Assembly: GCF_963378095.1 (NCBI RefSeq)
Contig: NZ_OY726397.1
Span: forward strand, 248,001-312,000
From: Mycolicibacterium sp. MU0053
GTDB lineage: Bacteria > Actinomycetota > Actinomycetes > Mycobacteriales > Mycobacteriaceae
Direction of reading: 5' to 3'
Length of the DNA: 64,000 nt
The notes beneath the pieces are model-generated. The model saw only the letters and a program-made list of their open reading frames with translations. It ran no database searches and had not been told where the DNA came from. The position numbers and the translations under genes are program-made. Of the stretch, positions 54,994-64,000 are shown one piece after another (positions within the stretch are counted from its first letter, which is position 1; every line of letters starts with the position of its first letter).

Positions 54994-56203
54994 CCGCCGC
55001 GCGGGTGTCGAGGACCGTTGGACAAAGACGGTCCGGCTCCCCGATGGCACAACTGAGACTGTCCCGTCCGCGGCACACGGCAAGGGGAAGCGTTGGCGGG
55101 CGAGGTATGTCGACGCCGACGGCCGGGAGATCGCCAAGGGTTTCGCGCGGAAAGCCGATGCCACCAAATGGCTTGAGGACATCACTTCGACGATCGTCAC
55201 CGGCACCTATGTGGCACCCGGCGCCGGGGCGGTGACGGTCGGGGAGATGCACAAGCAGTGGCTCAAAACCCAAGCCCACGTGAAGGACTCGACCAAAGCG
55301 GCAAGGGCATCGGCCTGGACGGTTCACGTGGAGGACCGCTGGAAATCCGTTGCCGTCGCCGACGTACAGACCTCGGCGGTGCGCGCGTGGGTCGATGAGA
55401 TGCACGAGGGCGGGTCGGAGGCCCCGACGATCGAGAATGCCCTCGGCGTGTTGCGGATGATCCTTGCGTTGGCCGTCGAGGATCGCCGGATCCCGCGGAA
55501 CCCCTGCGATTCGGTGAAGGCGCCAAGGCGTAAGCACTCGCAGCGGGCCTACCTGACACACCAGCAGGTCGCCGAGCTGGCCGCCGCTATGGCCCGCGAC
55601 GGCCTGGTGGTGATGTTCCTGGCCTACACCGGCCTGCGATACGGGGAGATGGCGGCGCTGAAGGTCCGCGACTTCGACATGCTGCGGCGTCGGGTCAACA
55701 TCCGTGAGTCGGTCACCGAGGTCGTCGGCAAACTGACCTGGTCGACGCCGAAGAACCACGAACGTCGATCAGTGCCGTTCCCTCGGTTCCTTATCGAGGA
55801 TCTCGCCGCCCAGATGCAGGGCAAGGGCCGCGACGATCTGGTGTTCACGGCGCCCGCCGGCGGGGTGCTCCGCATCGCCACCTTCCGTACCCGCGTGTTC
55901 AATCCGGCCGTCGACAGGCTGCGTGGCCTCGACGACGACGGCAAGGCGACTACCGACTGGCCCCGCCCGACGATGCATGATCTGCGGCACACCGCGGCCT
56001 CCTTGGCGATCAGTGCCGGGGCCAACGTCAAGGCAGTACAGACGATGCTCGGACACAAGTCCGCAGCACTGACCTTGGACACCTACGCCGACCTGTTCCC
56101 GGACGATCTGGAGGCCGTTGCGGACGCATTCGACGCGGCGGTTGCAGCCATGAGGAAATCTGCTGCGGACGCACTGCGGACGCAGGGCGGGCCGGCCTCG
56201 TAA
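54980..56203 (+). CDS. Tyrosine-type site-specific integrase
   Basis: A 407-residue phage integrase. It has an N-terminal arm-binding domain (KRWRARYVDADGREIAKGFARKADATKWL), a core-binding SAM-like domain at about 85-180, and a catalytic domain with R220 (AYTGLRYGE), K258 (TPKNHERRSVP), H333 and R336 (MHDLRH), H359 (LGHKS) and Y369 (TLDTYADL). All catalytic residues are present. The 3' end contains arm-type repeat copies. The stop is 33 bp from the right repeat in tRNA-Pro. Confidence 0.95.
   Translation: MQTRNRRAGVEDRWTKTVRLPDGTTETVPSAAHGKGKRWRARYVDADGREIAKGFARKADATKWLEDITSTIVTGTYVAPGAGAVTVGEMHKQWLKTQAHVKDSTKAARASAWTVHVEDRWKSVAVADVQTSAVRAWVDEMHEGGSEAPTIENALGVLRMILALAVEDRRIPRNPCDSVKAPRRKHSQRAYLTHQQVAELAAAMARDGLVVMFLAYTGLRYGEMAALKVRDFDMLRRRVNIRESVTEVVGKLTWSTPKNHERRSVPFPRFLIEDLAAQMQGKGRDDLVFTAPAGGVLRIATFRTRVFNPAVDRLRGLDDDGKATTDWPRPTMHDLRHTAASLAISAGANVKAVQTMLGHKSAALTLDTYADLFPDDLEAVADAFDAAVAAMRKSAADALRTQGGPAS
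56119..56183. repeat. Integrase arm-type site candidates, right arm (inside the integrase gene)
   Basis: TGCGGACGCA at 56119-56128 and a tandem CTGCGGACGCA pair at 56163-56183 lie in the integrase 3' coding end, where they encode Ala-Asp-Ala steps. The tandem pair is identical to the one 105 bp inside attL. Confidence 0.6.
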
Positions 56204-56206
56204 TGG

Positions 56207-56235
56207 AAAAAGGACCCGACCAGGTTATCCCTGGC

Positions 56236-56244
<9 letters not shown>
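56207..56244 (-). terminator. Element-encoded terminator rebuilt downstream of tRNA-Pro
   Basis: On the minus strand, the common arm AAGGCCCTG (inside the 62-bp repeat) pairs imperfectly with GGGTCCTT supplied by the element, with an inner CCAGG/CCTGG stem, followed by TTTTT (56207-56211). It replaces the chromosomal hairpin now located at attL. Confidence 0.65.
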
Positions 56245-56328
<84 letters not shown>

Positions 56329-56470
56329 CGATGAAGCCACGACAGCGTATCGCACCACGGGGCCGGGAAGCCAAACGAGTACCCCCGCCGGGGTCGGGAT
56401 GAATATCGCGGGCCCGTGCGGTTGTACAGCCTGAACCGCCGGAAGCTGGAATGACGGGAGAGGCTCAACT

Positions 56471-56662
56471 ATGACCGCGCTGGGTGCCGCCCTCTACGGA
56501 GGATTTTTCGGACTTGCCGCGCTGTGGCTGGTCCTCACCGGTGACGACGCCGTCGATACCGACGATCAGCGCGCCGGGCACGACCGCTCGAACTCCATCA
56601 ACTGCGCGGCGGCCTCGGACAGGTCTAGTCCGATGCTGCTGACCCACGCGTCGCAGAAGTAG
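56471..56662 (+). CDS. Very small membrane peptide (doubtful)
   Basis: A 63-residue frame with ATG 56471 behind GGGAGAGG. Residues 2-24 form one hydrophobic helix ([21 protein letters not shown]); the rest is polar and overlaps the antisense 3' end of the cysteine-synthase-like gene. The ribosome site and helix suggest a real small membrane protein, but the tail may be non-functional. Confidence 0.4.
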   Translation: MTALGAALYGGFFGLAALWLVLTGDDAVDTDDQRAGHDRSNSINCAAASDRSSPMLLTHASQK

Positions 56663-57660
56663 GTGTCCGCGTAGCGATCCCCGCTGTCGGCCAACAACGT
56701 CACCACCGAACCGCTGTGCCCCTGCGCGACCATCTCGGCCAGCAGATCGAACGCGCCCCAGATGTTGGTCCCCGTCGACGGGCCGACCCGCCGTCCCAGT
56801 ACCGCGCTGACATGGCGGGCCGCCGCGACCGAGGCCGCGTCGGGCACCTGGATCATCCGGTCGACCACATCGGGCAGAAACGACGGCTCCACCCGCGGGC
56901 GGCCGATCCCCTCGATCCGTGAGGACTCGTCGATCACGACCTCGCGGCCCTGCTGATAGGACGGGTAGAACGCCGAGTTCTCGGGGTCGACGACACACAG
57001 CCGGGTCTGGTGGCGCCGGTAACGGATATACCGTCCGATCGTCGCGCTGGTGCCGCCGGTGCCCGCCCCGACGACGATCCACGCCGGCACCGGATGCGGC
57101 TCCTCGCTGAGCTGCGAAAAAATCGACTCGGCGATGTTGTTGTTGCCGCGCCAGTCGGTGGCGCGCTCGGCGTTGGTGAACTGATCGAGGTAGTGGCCGC
57201 CGGTCTCGGCGGCCAGCCGCTCCGCCTCGGCGTACACCTCGGCCGAGTTGTCGACGAAATGGCAACGGCCGCCCTGGGATTCGATCAGCGCGATCTTGGA
57301 GGGACTCGTCGACTCCGGCATCACCGCAATGAACGGAAGTCCTATCAGCGCGGCGAAATACGCCTCGGAGACCGCGGTCGATCCCGAGGACGCCTCGACC
57401 AGGGTGGTCCCCGGACCGATCCAGCCGTTGCACAAGCCGTAGAGGAACAACGAGCGCGCCAACCGGTGCTTGAGGCTGCCCGTGATGTGGGTGCTCTCGT
57501 CCTTCAGATACAGCTGGACGTCGTGCGCGTCGCTCCAGGCCGACGGCAACGGATAGCGCAAGAGATGCGTGTCGGCGCTGCGCCGGGCGTCGGCCTCGAT
57601 CAGCCGCACCGCGTTGTCGACCCAGGCCCGGTCGGGGCTGCGGTCGCAGACCGGGCTCAC
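56566..57660 (-). CDS. cds1: PLP-dependent cysteine synthase-family protein (Cds1-like cysteine desulfhydrase)
   Basis: A 364-residue fold-type II PLP enzyme at the position of Rv3684 (Cds1). The PLP lysine is K64 in [13 protein letters not shown], the phosphate loop is [17 protein letters not shown], and the substrate loop is [17 protein letters not shown]. Cds1 in M. tuberculosis releases hydrogen sulfide from cysteine. The GTG at 57660 begins 5 bp after the phosphoesterase stop and is preferred over a start 63 bp earlier inside that gene. The 3' end is about 240 bp from tRNA-Pro. Confidence 0.85.
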   Translation of the reverse strand: MSPVCDRSPDRAWVDNAVRLIEADARRSADTHLLRYPLPSAWSDAHDVQLYLKDESTHITGSLKHRLARSLFLYGLCNGWIGPGTTLVEASSGSTAVSEAYFAALIGLPFIAVMPESTSPSKIALIESQGGRCHFVDNSAEVYAEAERLAAETGGHYLDQFTNAERATDWRGNNNIAESIFSQLSEEPHPVPAWIVVGAGTGGTSATIGRYIRYRRHQTRLCVVDPENSAFYPSYQQGREVVIDESSRIEGIGRPRVEPSFLPDVVDRMIQVPDAASVAAARHVSAVLGRRVGPSTGTNIWGAFDLLAEMVAQGHSGSVVTLLADSGDRYADTYFCDAWVSSIGLDLSEAAAQLMEFERSCPAR

Positions 57661-57664
57661 CGCG

Positions 57665-58624
57665 TCAGTGCACTGCCGCGGTGGGATGCGAGTGGTCGAT
57701 CTGGCGGCTCGGGTCGTGTCCACCGGTCGGCGCCGCGACCAACGTCAGCAGCGTGGCCTCGGGCCGGCAGCAGAACCGCACCGGCGCGAACGGCGACGTG
57801 CCCAGGCCCGCCGACACGTGCAGCGCCATGTCGGCACCCCACTTCGACACGCCCTTGGCGCGCGACGTGTCCAGATCGCAGTTGGTGACCAGCGCGCCCT
57901 TGAACGGCAGGCACAACTGGCCGCCGTGGGTGTGGCCCGCCATCACCAGCTGATAGCCGTCGGCGGCGAAGCGGTCCAGCACCCGGGTGTACGGCGCGTG
58001 CACCACGCCGAGGCGCAGGTTGGCCGCGGCGTTGGCGGGCCCGGCGATGGCGGTGTAGCGGTCCCGGTCGATGTGCGGGTCGTCGACGCCCGCGGCCGCG
58101 ATGGTGACCCCGGCGACCTCGAGTTCGCGGCGGGTGTGGGTCATATCGAGCCAGCCGCGCTCGGTGAACGCCGCCCGCAGGTCCTGCCAGGGCAGTGGGT
58201 TCCCGTGCACGCGGTGGTCGCTGTCGGTGAGGTACTTCGCCGGGTTCTTCAACGTCGGTGCGAAGTAGTCGTTGCTGCCGAACACGAACAGGCCGGGCAC
58301 CGACAACAGGTCGCCGAGCGCCTGGACGACCGCCGGGACCGCCTTCGGGTGCGACAGGTTGTCGCCGGTGTTGACCACCAGATCCGGCTCCCAGTGCGCC
58401 AACTCGCGCAACCAGGCCTGCTTGCGCCGCTGGGCCGGGCGCATGTGGAGGTCCGAGAGGTGCAGCACCCGCAGCGGCGAGGAACCGGGACTGAGCACCG
58501 GCATGGTCACTTCCCGCACCACGAACGCATTGCGCTCGATCAGTGACGCGTAACCGACCCCGGCGATGGCCGTGCCGAGCGTCACCGCGGCGGTGCGCTT
58601 CAGGACGGGCAGGACTGCAGACAT
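57665..58624 (-). CDS. Metallophosphoesterase, Rv3683-like
   Basis: A 319-residue calcineurin-like phosphoesterase. The metal-binding blocks are [31 protein letters not shown] and [16 protein letters not shown] hydrophobic N-terminus ([17 protein letters not shown]) suggests membrane attachment. It is 28 bp downstream of ponA2 on the same strand, a conserved pairing in mycobacteria, so a role in cell-envelope lipid or nucleotide-linked turnover is possible. Confidence 0.9.
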   Translation of the reverse strand: MSAVLPVLKRTAAVTLGTAIAGVGYASLIERNAFVVREVTMPVLSPGSSPLRVLHLSDLHMRPAQRRKQAWLRELAHWEPDLVVNTGDNLSHPKAVPAVVQALGDLLSVPGLFVFGSNDYFAPTLKNPAKYLTDSDHRVHGNPLPWQDLRAAFTERGWLDMTHTRRELEVAGVTIAAAGVDDPHIDRDRYTAIAGPANAAANLRLGVVHAPYTRVLDRFAADGYQLVMAGHTHGGQLCLPFKGALVTNCDLDTSRAKGVSKWGADMALHVSAGLGTSPFAPVRFCCRPEATLLTLVAAPTGGHDPSRQIDHSHPTAAVH

Positions 58625-58651
58625 ATTGGCAGGATACTGCCCGTCCCTGGG

Positions 58652-61078
58652 TTAGGGAGGCGGAGGCGGTACGAGCACCGGCACCGTGATCGGGGGCAGA
58701 CCGGGAATCTCAACGACGGTCTGCCCGAAGGCCGGCGGCGGCGGTAGTCCCGGCGGGCCCTCCGGCCGCGGCGGCGGCGCCGGCGCCACCCCGTTGCTCA
58801 CCAGGATCGTGACGATCGAGCCGGGAATGGTCTGCCCGCTGGGGGAGGTGCCGACGACGGTGCCGTAGGACGAACTGCTGTTGACCGACGAGGCCTGTTC
58901 GGCGACCTGGAAGCCGGCCGCCGTGAGGCGCTGGCGGGCGCTGTCCTCCTTCAGGCCGGAAACGCTGGGGACCCGCGAGTTCGGGCCGCCGTCGACATAC
59001 CGCGGATCGGTCGGCGGCAACACGACCTCGCCGAAGTTGGTGGCGATCGGCTTCATGGCCGCGAACCAGGTGCTGGCGGGCTCGTTACCGCCGTACAGGT
59101 TGCCCGATCCGCACTGCCGCAGCGGGAAGGAGCACAACTCGCTGGGCGCGTTGGAGTCGTCGTAGACGTAGCTGGCCGCGGCGAGTTGGTTGGTGAACCC
59201 CAGGAACCCCGACGAGCGGTTGGCCTCGGTGGTTCCGGTCTTGCCCGACATCGGCAGGTCCCAGCCGACCGAACCCGCCGCACCCGCCGCGGTGCCGGCC
59301 CCCTTGTCGTCCTCGCTCATCGCGTTGGCCAGCGTGTTGGCCAGTCCCTCCGGCACCACCTGCTCGCAGGTGGAGGTGGTCACCGCGATTTCCTTGCCAT
59401 GCCGGTCGAAGACCTTGTCGATCGGGCTGGGCGGGCACCACACCCCGCCGGAGGCCAGGGTGGCCCCGACGTTGGACAACTCGAGCGCGTTGACCTCGAT
59501 CGGCCCCAGCGTGAACGATCCGATGTTCTGCCGTTTGACGAAGTCGGCCAGGCTTTCGTTGCTCTCCGGGTGGTAGTCGCGGGCCGTGCCGGGCTCGGCG
59601 TAGGACCGCAGCCCCAGCTTGACCGCCATGTCCACCGTGCGCTGCACACCGACCTGGGAGATCAGCTTGGCGAACGCCGTGTTGGGAGACGTGGCCAGCG
59701 CGTCGGTGACGTTCATCGGGGAGCGGTAGCCGCTGACGTTCTGCACGCACCAGGTGTCCTTGGGGCAGCCGCGGGCGCCGCCGCTGCCCAGCCCCTTGGC
59801 CTCGAAGCGGTTCGGCACGTCGAGGTTCATGTTGATGCCCATGCCCATCTCGAGGGCGGCCGCGGTGGTGAAGATCTTGAACACCGACCCGGCACCGTTG
59901 CCCACCAGCGCGAACGGCTGCGGGTGCATGGTTTCACCGGCCTCGAGGTTCAGCCCGTAGGTCCGGTTGCTGGCCATCGCCAACACCGGGTGGCTCTCCT
60001 TGCCGGGCCGCACGACGCTCATCACGCTGGCGACGCCCGGGACATCCGGGCGGGCGTAGCGGTCGACGCCCTGTTTGACGGCCGCCTGGACGTCGGGGTC
60101 CAGCGTGGTGCGGATCAGGTAGCCGCCCTTGGCCACCTGCTCCTTGCTGATGCCCGCGCGCGCCAGGTACTCCTGGACGTAATCGCAGAAGAACGCGCGG
60201 TCGCCGGCCGCGATGCAGCCGCGGGGCAGTTCGTTGGGCACCGGCAGCACCCCGAGGGGCTGCTGCTTGGCGGCGCGCAGCACGTCGGCCCGGTCGGGCA
60301 GGTTCTCGATCATCGTGTCGAGCACGATGTTCCGGCGGGCCAGCGCACCCTCGGGATTGACGTAGGGGTCCAGCGCGCTGGTGGACTGGACCAGCCCGGC
60401 CAGCATGGCGGCCTGCTCCCAGTCCAGCTCGGAGGCGTCGACCCCGAAGTAGGTCTGCGCGGCGTCCTGGATGCCGTGCGCACCGTTGCCGAACGAGACC
60501 AGGTTGAGGTAGCGGGTCAGGATCTCCGCCTTGGTGAGCGTCTTGTCCAACGTCAGCGCCATCCGGATCTCGCGGAGCTTGCGCGCTGCCGTCGTCTCGA
60601 TCGCGGCCCGCTTCTCGGCGTCGGTCTGGGCCACCACCAGGAACTGATAGTTCTTGACGTACTGCTGTTCGATGGTCGATCCGCCGCGGGTGTCGAGGTT
60701 CCCGGACAGGTAGCCGGACAGCCCGGTCAATGTTCCCTGCCAGTCCACACCGTTGTGTTCGGCAAACCGCTTGTCCTCGATCGAGACGATTGCCAACTTC
60801 ATGGTGTCGGCGATCTGCTCGCTCGGCACCTCGAAGCGTCGCTGCGAGTACAGCCACGCGATCACGTTGCCTTTGGCGTCCACCATCGTGCTGACCGCCG
60901 GGATGTCGCCCTCCACCAGTTGGGCCGATCCGTTGGCGACGACGTCGGAGGCGCGGTTGGAGATCAGGCCGGCGCCGCCGACGATCGGGAACAGCAAGGC
61001 CGCGGCGAGGACGGCAGCGAGCAGGCAGCACCACGCCAGCTTGATGACCGTTACTGCAACCGGGGGGCGGTCTGACAT
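58652..61078 (-). CDS. ponA2: Class A penicillin-binding protein PonA2
   Basis: An 808-residue bifunctional peptidoglycan synthase. A transmembrane anchor (LAWCCLLAAVLAAALLFPIV) is followed by the GT51 glycosyltransferase with E101 in SIEDKRFAEHNG, then a transpeptidase with S398-V-F-K401, SPN at 464-466 and KTGTT. A C-terminal PASTA domain follows (VPSVSGLKEDSARQRLTAAGF), with a Pro-rich tail. PonA2 in mycobacteria supports survival in stationary phase and stress. It is divergent from whiB4 across 278 bp, the conserved gene order. Confidence 0.95.
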   Translation of the reverse strand: MSDRPPVAVTVIKLAWCCLLAAVLAAALLFPIVGGAGLISNRASDVVANGSAQLVEGDIPAVSTMVDAKGNVIAWLYSQRRFEVPSEQIADTMKLAIVSIEDKRFAEHNGVDWQGTLTGLSGYLSGNLDTRGGSTIEQQYVKNYQFLVVAQTDAEKRAAIETTAARKLREIRMALTLDKTLTKAEILTRYLNLVSFGNGAHGIQDAAQTYFGVDASELDWEQAAMLAGLVQSTSALDPYVNPEGALARRNIVLDTMIENLPDRADVLRAAKQQPLGVLPVPNELPRGCIAAGDRAFFCDYVQEYLARAGISKEQVAKGGYLIRTTLDPDVQAAVKQGVDRYARPDVPGVASVMSVVRPGKESHPVLAMASNRTYGLNLEAGETMHPQPFALVGNGAGSVFKIFTTAAALEMGMGINMNLDVPNRFEAKGLGSGGARGCPKDTWCVQNVSGYRSPMNVTDALATSPNTAFAKLISQVGVQRTVDMAVKLGLRSYAEPGTARDYHPESNESLADFVKRQNIGSFTLGPIEVNALELSNVGATLASGGVWCPPSPIDKVFDRHGKEIAVTTSTCEQVVPEGLANTLANAMSEDDKGAGTAAGAAGSVGWDLPMSGKTGTTEANRSSGFLGFTNQLAAASYVYDDSNAPSELCSFPLRQCGSGNLYGGNEPASTWFAAMKPIATNFGEVVLPPTDPRYVDGGPNSRVPSVSGLKEDSARQRLTAAGFQVAEQASSVNSSSSYGTVVGTSPSGQTIPGSIVTILVSNGVAPAPPPRPEGPPGLPPPPAFGQTVVEIPGLPPITVPVLVPPPPP

Positions 61079-61356
61079 GCGTACAGCGTAACGATGCCGC
61101 TGAGCGGGGCGAATACCGAGCGGGGCTGACGGGACACATCCGACGGCGCCAGTTCCGGCTGCCTTTCATGATCGGACTGCACGCCCGTCCCAAAATGATG
61201 AGCCGCCAAGTGTTGCGCAAATGGGACCTGACCACCTAACTTATACACACAGTGCGACGTAGGTAACACCTCTCGGAGCAATGTGGCGTAGATCGCAACA
61301 GGGTCTACACCGGAGGTCAGTGCCGCTGAAGCGGACCGAGCGAAGGGGAATCGCTG

Positions 61357-61710
61357 GTGTCAAGTACTCGGCTCGAGGAGCGTAGGACGATCACAGCACC
61401 GTTGGCTGCACCCGTACCGGGCGCAGAGGGGGAAGCTCGAATCGCATGGGTTTCCAAGGCGAGGTGCCGAGGCGCTGACCCCGATGAGTTGTTTGTCCGC
61501 GGAGCGGCCCAGCGCAAGGCCGCGGTGATCTGTCGGCACTGCCCGGTGATCGCGGAATGTGGCGCCGACGCGCTGGACAACCGGGTGGAGTTCGGGGTCT
61601 GGGGCGGCATGACCGAACGGCAGCGCCGTGCCCTGCTCAAGCAGCACCCCGAGGTGGTCTCCTGGGCGGATTTCTTCGCCGCGCAGCGCAAGCACCGCAG
61701 CGTTAGCTAA
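61357..61710 (+). CDS. whiB4: WhiB4 redox-sensing transcription factor
   Basis: A 117-residue WhiB protein with cluster cysteines C37, C59, C62 and C68 (RCRGADPDELF, ICRHCPVIAECG), GVWGG at 80-84, and a basic C-terminus. WhiB4 holds an oxygen-sensitive 4Fe-4S cluster and acts as a thiol-disulfide-regulated DNA-binding protein in redox control. GTG 61357 follows a GAAGGGGA ribosome site. A TTATACA -10-like element is at 61241-61247. It ends at a strong terminator. Confidence 0.93.
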   Translation: MSSTRLEERRTITAPLAAPVPGAEGEARIAWVSKARCRGADPDELFVRGAAQRKAAVICRHCPVIAECGADALDNRVEFGVWGGMTERQRRALLKQHPEVVSWADFFAAQRKHRSVS

Positions 61711-61736
61711 TACTGCCGCAAACGTCAGTTCGTCGC

Positions 61737-61780
61737 TGAGGGTGTGGATGCCTGGGCATCCGCACCCTCAACCCATTTTT
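61737..61780 (+). terminator. Intrinsic terminator of whiB4
   Basis: A 16-bp stem with one G-T wobble (TGAGGGTGTGGATGCC with GGCATCCGCACCCTCA, 61737-61752 and 61755-61770) is followed by ACCCATTTTT. The T-tract ends on the stop codon of the convergent ATPase gene. Confidence 0.85.
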
Positions 61781-62895
61781 CAGGCCGTGATCTGATCGGC
61801 GATCGCGCGCAGCGCCTCGAGGTCCGCCACGTCGAACGGCAGCGACGGCACCCCGACGATCGGCACATCCGGATTGGCCCCGGTGAACCGCGACAACAAC
61901 CGGACCTCGCGCTTGGCGGTCAACCCGCGATCGGCGTGCACTCGCAGCACCGCCGCGGTCAGGCTCTCGGGGTCTTCGGCCTCCAATTCCACCGCGCCGT
62001 CGACGGCGCGTTCCACCGTCAGTGGGCACAGCGGAGGATGGGTGCGGTTCAGGATGAGGCCGGCCAGCGGCATCTTCTCCTGAGAGAGCCGGTCGACGAA
62101 GAAGGCCGCTTCGCGCAGCGCGTCCGGCGCCGGCGCGGACACCACGACGAACTGCGTCCCGCGCCGCTTCAACAGCGCATAGGTGCGGTCCGCCTTTTCC
62201 CGGAACCCGCCGAACGTCGAATCCAGCGACTGCACGAATGCCGAGGCGTCGGAGAGCATCTGCGAGCCCAGGACGGTCGACAACGCCCGCATCGCCAAGC
62301 CGACGGCGCCGGTGACCAACTTGCCGATGCCGCGCCCCGGGGCCAGCAACAGCCGCCACAGTCGGCCGTCCATGAAGCTGCCGAGCCGCTTGGGTGCATC
62401 CAGGAAATCCAGCGCGTTGCGCGACGGCGGGGTGTCCACCACGATCAGGTCCCAGCGATCCTGAGACAGCAGCTGTCCCAGCTTCTCCATCGCCATGTAC
62501 TCCTGCGTGCCGGCCAACGACGTCGCCACCGTCTGATAGAACTGGTTGTCCAAAATCGCTTGCGCGCGTGCAGGATCCGAGTTCTCGATGACCATCTCGT
62601 CGAAGGTGCGGCGCATGTCGAGCATCATCGCGTGCAGCTCACCGGTGACCTCTGGATCCAGCGGCACCCGCTGCGGGGTGTTGCCGAGGTCCTTGATTCC
62701 CAACGCCTGGGCCAGCCGACGGGCCGGGTCGATGGTCAGCACCACCACGGTGCGGCCGTACTCCGCGGCCCGCAGCGCCATGGCCGCGGCCGTCGTGGTC
62801 TTGCCGACCCCGCCGGCGCCGCAACACACCACGACGCGGTTGGAGGTGTCTTGCAGAATCGACGCCATATCGAGCGCCGGGGGTTTGGTGCTCAT
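61780..62895 (-). CDS. Get3/ArsA-like ATPase, second subunit (Rv3680-like)
   Basis: A 371-residue ArsA/Get3-family ATPase. The P-loop is [10 protein letters not shown] (residues 25-34), in which the signature lysine of the deviant Walker A (KGGVGKT) is replaced by Ala. Other motifs are [37 protein letters not shown] and the substrate-binding helical part. Its ATG shares one base with the stop of the partner gene. The two M. tuberculosis proteins are known to form a complex; anion transport, the older annotation, is not supported here. Confidence 0.9.
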   Translation of the reverse strand: MSTKPPALDMASILQDTSNRVVVCCGAGGVGKTTTAAAMALRAAEYGRTVVVLTIDPARRLAQALGIKDLGNTPQRVPLDPEVTGELHAMMLDMRRTFDEMVIENSDPARAQAILDNQFYQTVATSLAGTQEYMAMEKLGQLLSQDRWDLIVVDTPPSRNALDFLDAPKRLGSFMDGRLWRLLLAPGRGIGKLVTGAVGLAMRALSTVLGSQMLSDASAFVQSLDSTFGGFREKADRTYALLKRRGTQFVVVSAPAPDALREAAFFVDRLSQEKMPLAGLILNRTHPPLCPLTVERAVDGAVELEAEDPESLTAAVLRVHADRGLTAKREVRLLSRFTGANPDVPIVGVPSLPFDVADLEALRAIADQITA

Positions 62896-63914
62896 CAGCG
62901 GACTCCCTGGTGGGCAAGCGCATCGGCGAGTTCGTAGAGACTGCCGAGGTCGATGCCGTCGTTGATGGATGGCAGTTCCAGCCGGGGCACATGAATCTCG
63001 TCGAGCCGCTCGGCCGTTTCGGCCCGGGACGTCACCCGGGTGGCGTGTTGGATGGTCTCGGTGAGCAGACCCGCGAAATCGCTGTCGGGCATGGTGATTC
63101 CGATCCTGTCCAGATCCGCCCGGATCGCGTCGGCGTCGATGTCGCCCTCGGCGGCCTTGGCCAGATCGTCGGCCGGCAGGAAATTCGGGATGTTGCGGTT
63201 GACGATCACGGCGCCGATCGGCAGGCCGATCTCCTCGAGTTCCTCGATGGCCTCGACCGTCTCCTGGATGGGCAGCGACTCCAGCAGCGTCACCAGGTGG
63301 ATCGCGGTTTGATCGGACCGCAGGATGTTGACCACGCCCTCGGCCTGGGAGTGCACCGGTCCGCCCTTGGCCAGATCCGACACCGCGCGCGTGACGTCCA
63401 GGAACCGGGCGATCCGGCCGGTGGGGGGTGAATCGACGACGATCGCGTCATAGACCGGCTGCTTGTTGCGGTCGACGCGGATCACCGCCTCCTTGATCTT
63501 CCCGGTGAGCAGCACGTCGCGCAGGCCCGGTGCGATCGTGGTGGCGAACTCGACCGCCCCGATGCGTTTCATCGCCCGGCCGGCCAGACCCAGGTTGTAG
63601 AACATGTCGAGGTACTCCATGAACGCGGCCTCGATGTCGATGGCCAGCGCGTTGACCTGCCCACCCCGCTCGGCCGTGGCGATCTTGAGTTCCTCATAGG
63701 GCAGCGGCGGTACGTCGAAAAGCTGCGCAATCCCTTGCCGCTCTTCGACTTCCACCAACAGAACTTTGCGGCCACCGGCGGCCAGCGTCAGCGCCAGGGC
63801 GGCGGCCACCGTGGACTTGCCGGTACCCCCCTTGCCGGTGACGAAATGAAGTCGGGCCTTGGCCAAACGGGAGGGCCAGCCGACGGTTCGTCCGCCGCTC
63901 GGTGTGGTCGCCAT
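62895..63914 (-). CDS. Get3/ArsA-like ATPase, first subunit (Rv3679-like)
   Basis: A 339-residue ArsA/Get3-family ATPase with a complete deviant Walker [19 protein letters not shown] (signature lysine K28), a switch motif [19 protein letters not shown], and the helical [22 protein letters not shown] region. It overlaps the second subunit by one base, so they are cotranslated, and with the partner's altered P-loop the pair likely forms an asymmetric heterodimer. It is divergent from the DUF4177 gene. Confidence 0.92.
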   Translation of the reverse strand: MATTPSGGRTVGWPSRLAKARLHFVTGKGGTGKSTVAAALALTLAAGGRKVLLVEVEERQGIAQLFDVPPLPYEELKIATAERGGQVNALAIDIEAAFMEYLDMFYNLGLAGRAMKRIGAVEFATTIAPGLRDVLLTGKIKEAVIRVDRNKQPVYDAIVVDSPPTGRIARFLDVTRAVSDLAKGGPVHSQAEGVVNILRSDQTAIHLVTLLESLPIQETVEAIEELEEIGLPIGAVIVNRNIPNFLPADDLAKAAEGDIDADAIRADLDRIGITMPDSDFAGLLTETIQHATRVTSRAETAERLDEIHVPRLELPSINDGIDLGSLYELADALAHQGVR

Positions 63915-63963
63915 GAACTGATGCTAACGAACGCCTTGAGCCGACCGACTAAGCTCTTCACGT

Positions 63964-64000
63964 ATGAGTCAACCCACCACCTGGGAGTACGCCACCGTGC
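63964..64000 (+). CDS. DUF4177 protein, 5' end only (Rv3678A-like)
   Basis: The first 12 codons, MSQPTTWEYATV, match the start of the small DUF4177 family protein that lies at this place in mycobacteria. A TANNNT-type -10 hexamer (TAAGCT, 63950-63955) lies 8 bp before the ATG with no ribosome site, suggesting a leaderless transcript. The rest is outside the window. Confidence 0.7.
   Translation, partial: MSQPTTWEYATV

Overview
The window is a high-GC chromosomal segment of a fast-growing Mycobacterium (Mycolicibacterium type). Gene content and order match the M. tuberculosis block Rv3720 to Rv3678A read in reverse: FAD oxidase, Rv3717 amidase, recR, gatD-murT, dnaQ-like, leuA, ask-asd, the ergothioneine operon egtABCDE, Rv3699, Rv3698, glpK, the moxR/DUF58 operon, Rv3688c, cds1, ponA2, whiB4 and the Get3-like ATPase pair. 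These assignments come from reading the proteins; no database search was run.

Region by region. 1-8000: envelope and DNA-repair housekeeping genes (lipid methyltransferase, FAD oxidase, peptidoglycan amidase, YbaB-RecR, GatD-MurT amidation of lipid II, a DEDDh exonuclease). 8000-16800: amino-acid synthesis (leuA with a Leu-codon leader peptide and a terminator hairpin; ask with an internal in-frame start for the beta subunit; asd). A lipoprotein/DUF1023-hydrolase/small membrane protein group lies between leuA and ask. 16800-22900: accessory genes, among them a molybdopterin oxidoreductase without the usual Fe-S cysteines, an LLM oxidoreductase and an OsmC/Ohr peroxidase. 22900-28300: egtABCDE with every gene overlapping the next. 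28300-37700: WS/DGAT acyltransferase, methyltransferase, GCS2-type ligase, glpK, and an lfrR-lfrA multidrug-efflux operon with a palindromic operator. 37700-43000: a six-gene moxR/DUF58/DUF4350/DUF4129 operon. 43000-47350: thioesterase, flavin monooxygenase and small membrane proteins.

47398-56297 is the most unusual part: an 8.9-kb integrated element bounded by perfect 62-bp direct repeats, the right one inside an intact tRNA-Pro(CGG) gene. It encodes an integrase, a divergent repressor and excisionase, a replication-type ATPase, a WhiB-like protein, several small proteins typical of phiRv1/phiRv2-like elements, and a scaffold-like protein with a major capsid protein. It has no portal, terminase, protease, tail or lysis genes. 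I read it as a capsid-encoding phage satellite. Between its capsid gene and a HicA-like two-gene module is a 0.5-kb gene-free stretch holding two large consecutive imperfect inverted repeats that no standard feature explains. Integration also appears to rebuild an intrinsic terminator at both ends.

56300-64000: conserved chromosome resumes with cds1, a metallophosphoesterase, ponA2, whiB4, the Rv3680/Rv3679-like ATPase pair and the start of a DUF4177 gene. Most operons show ATGA/GTGA stop-start overlaps, so translational coupling is the rule here.
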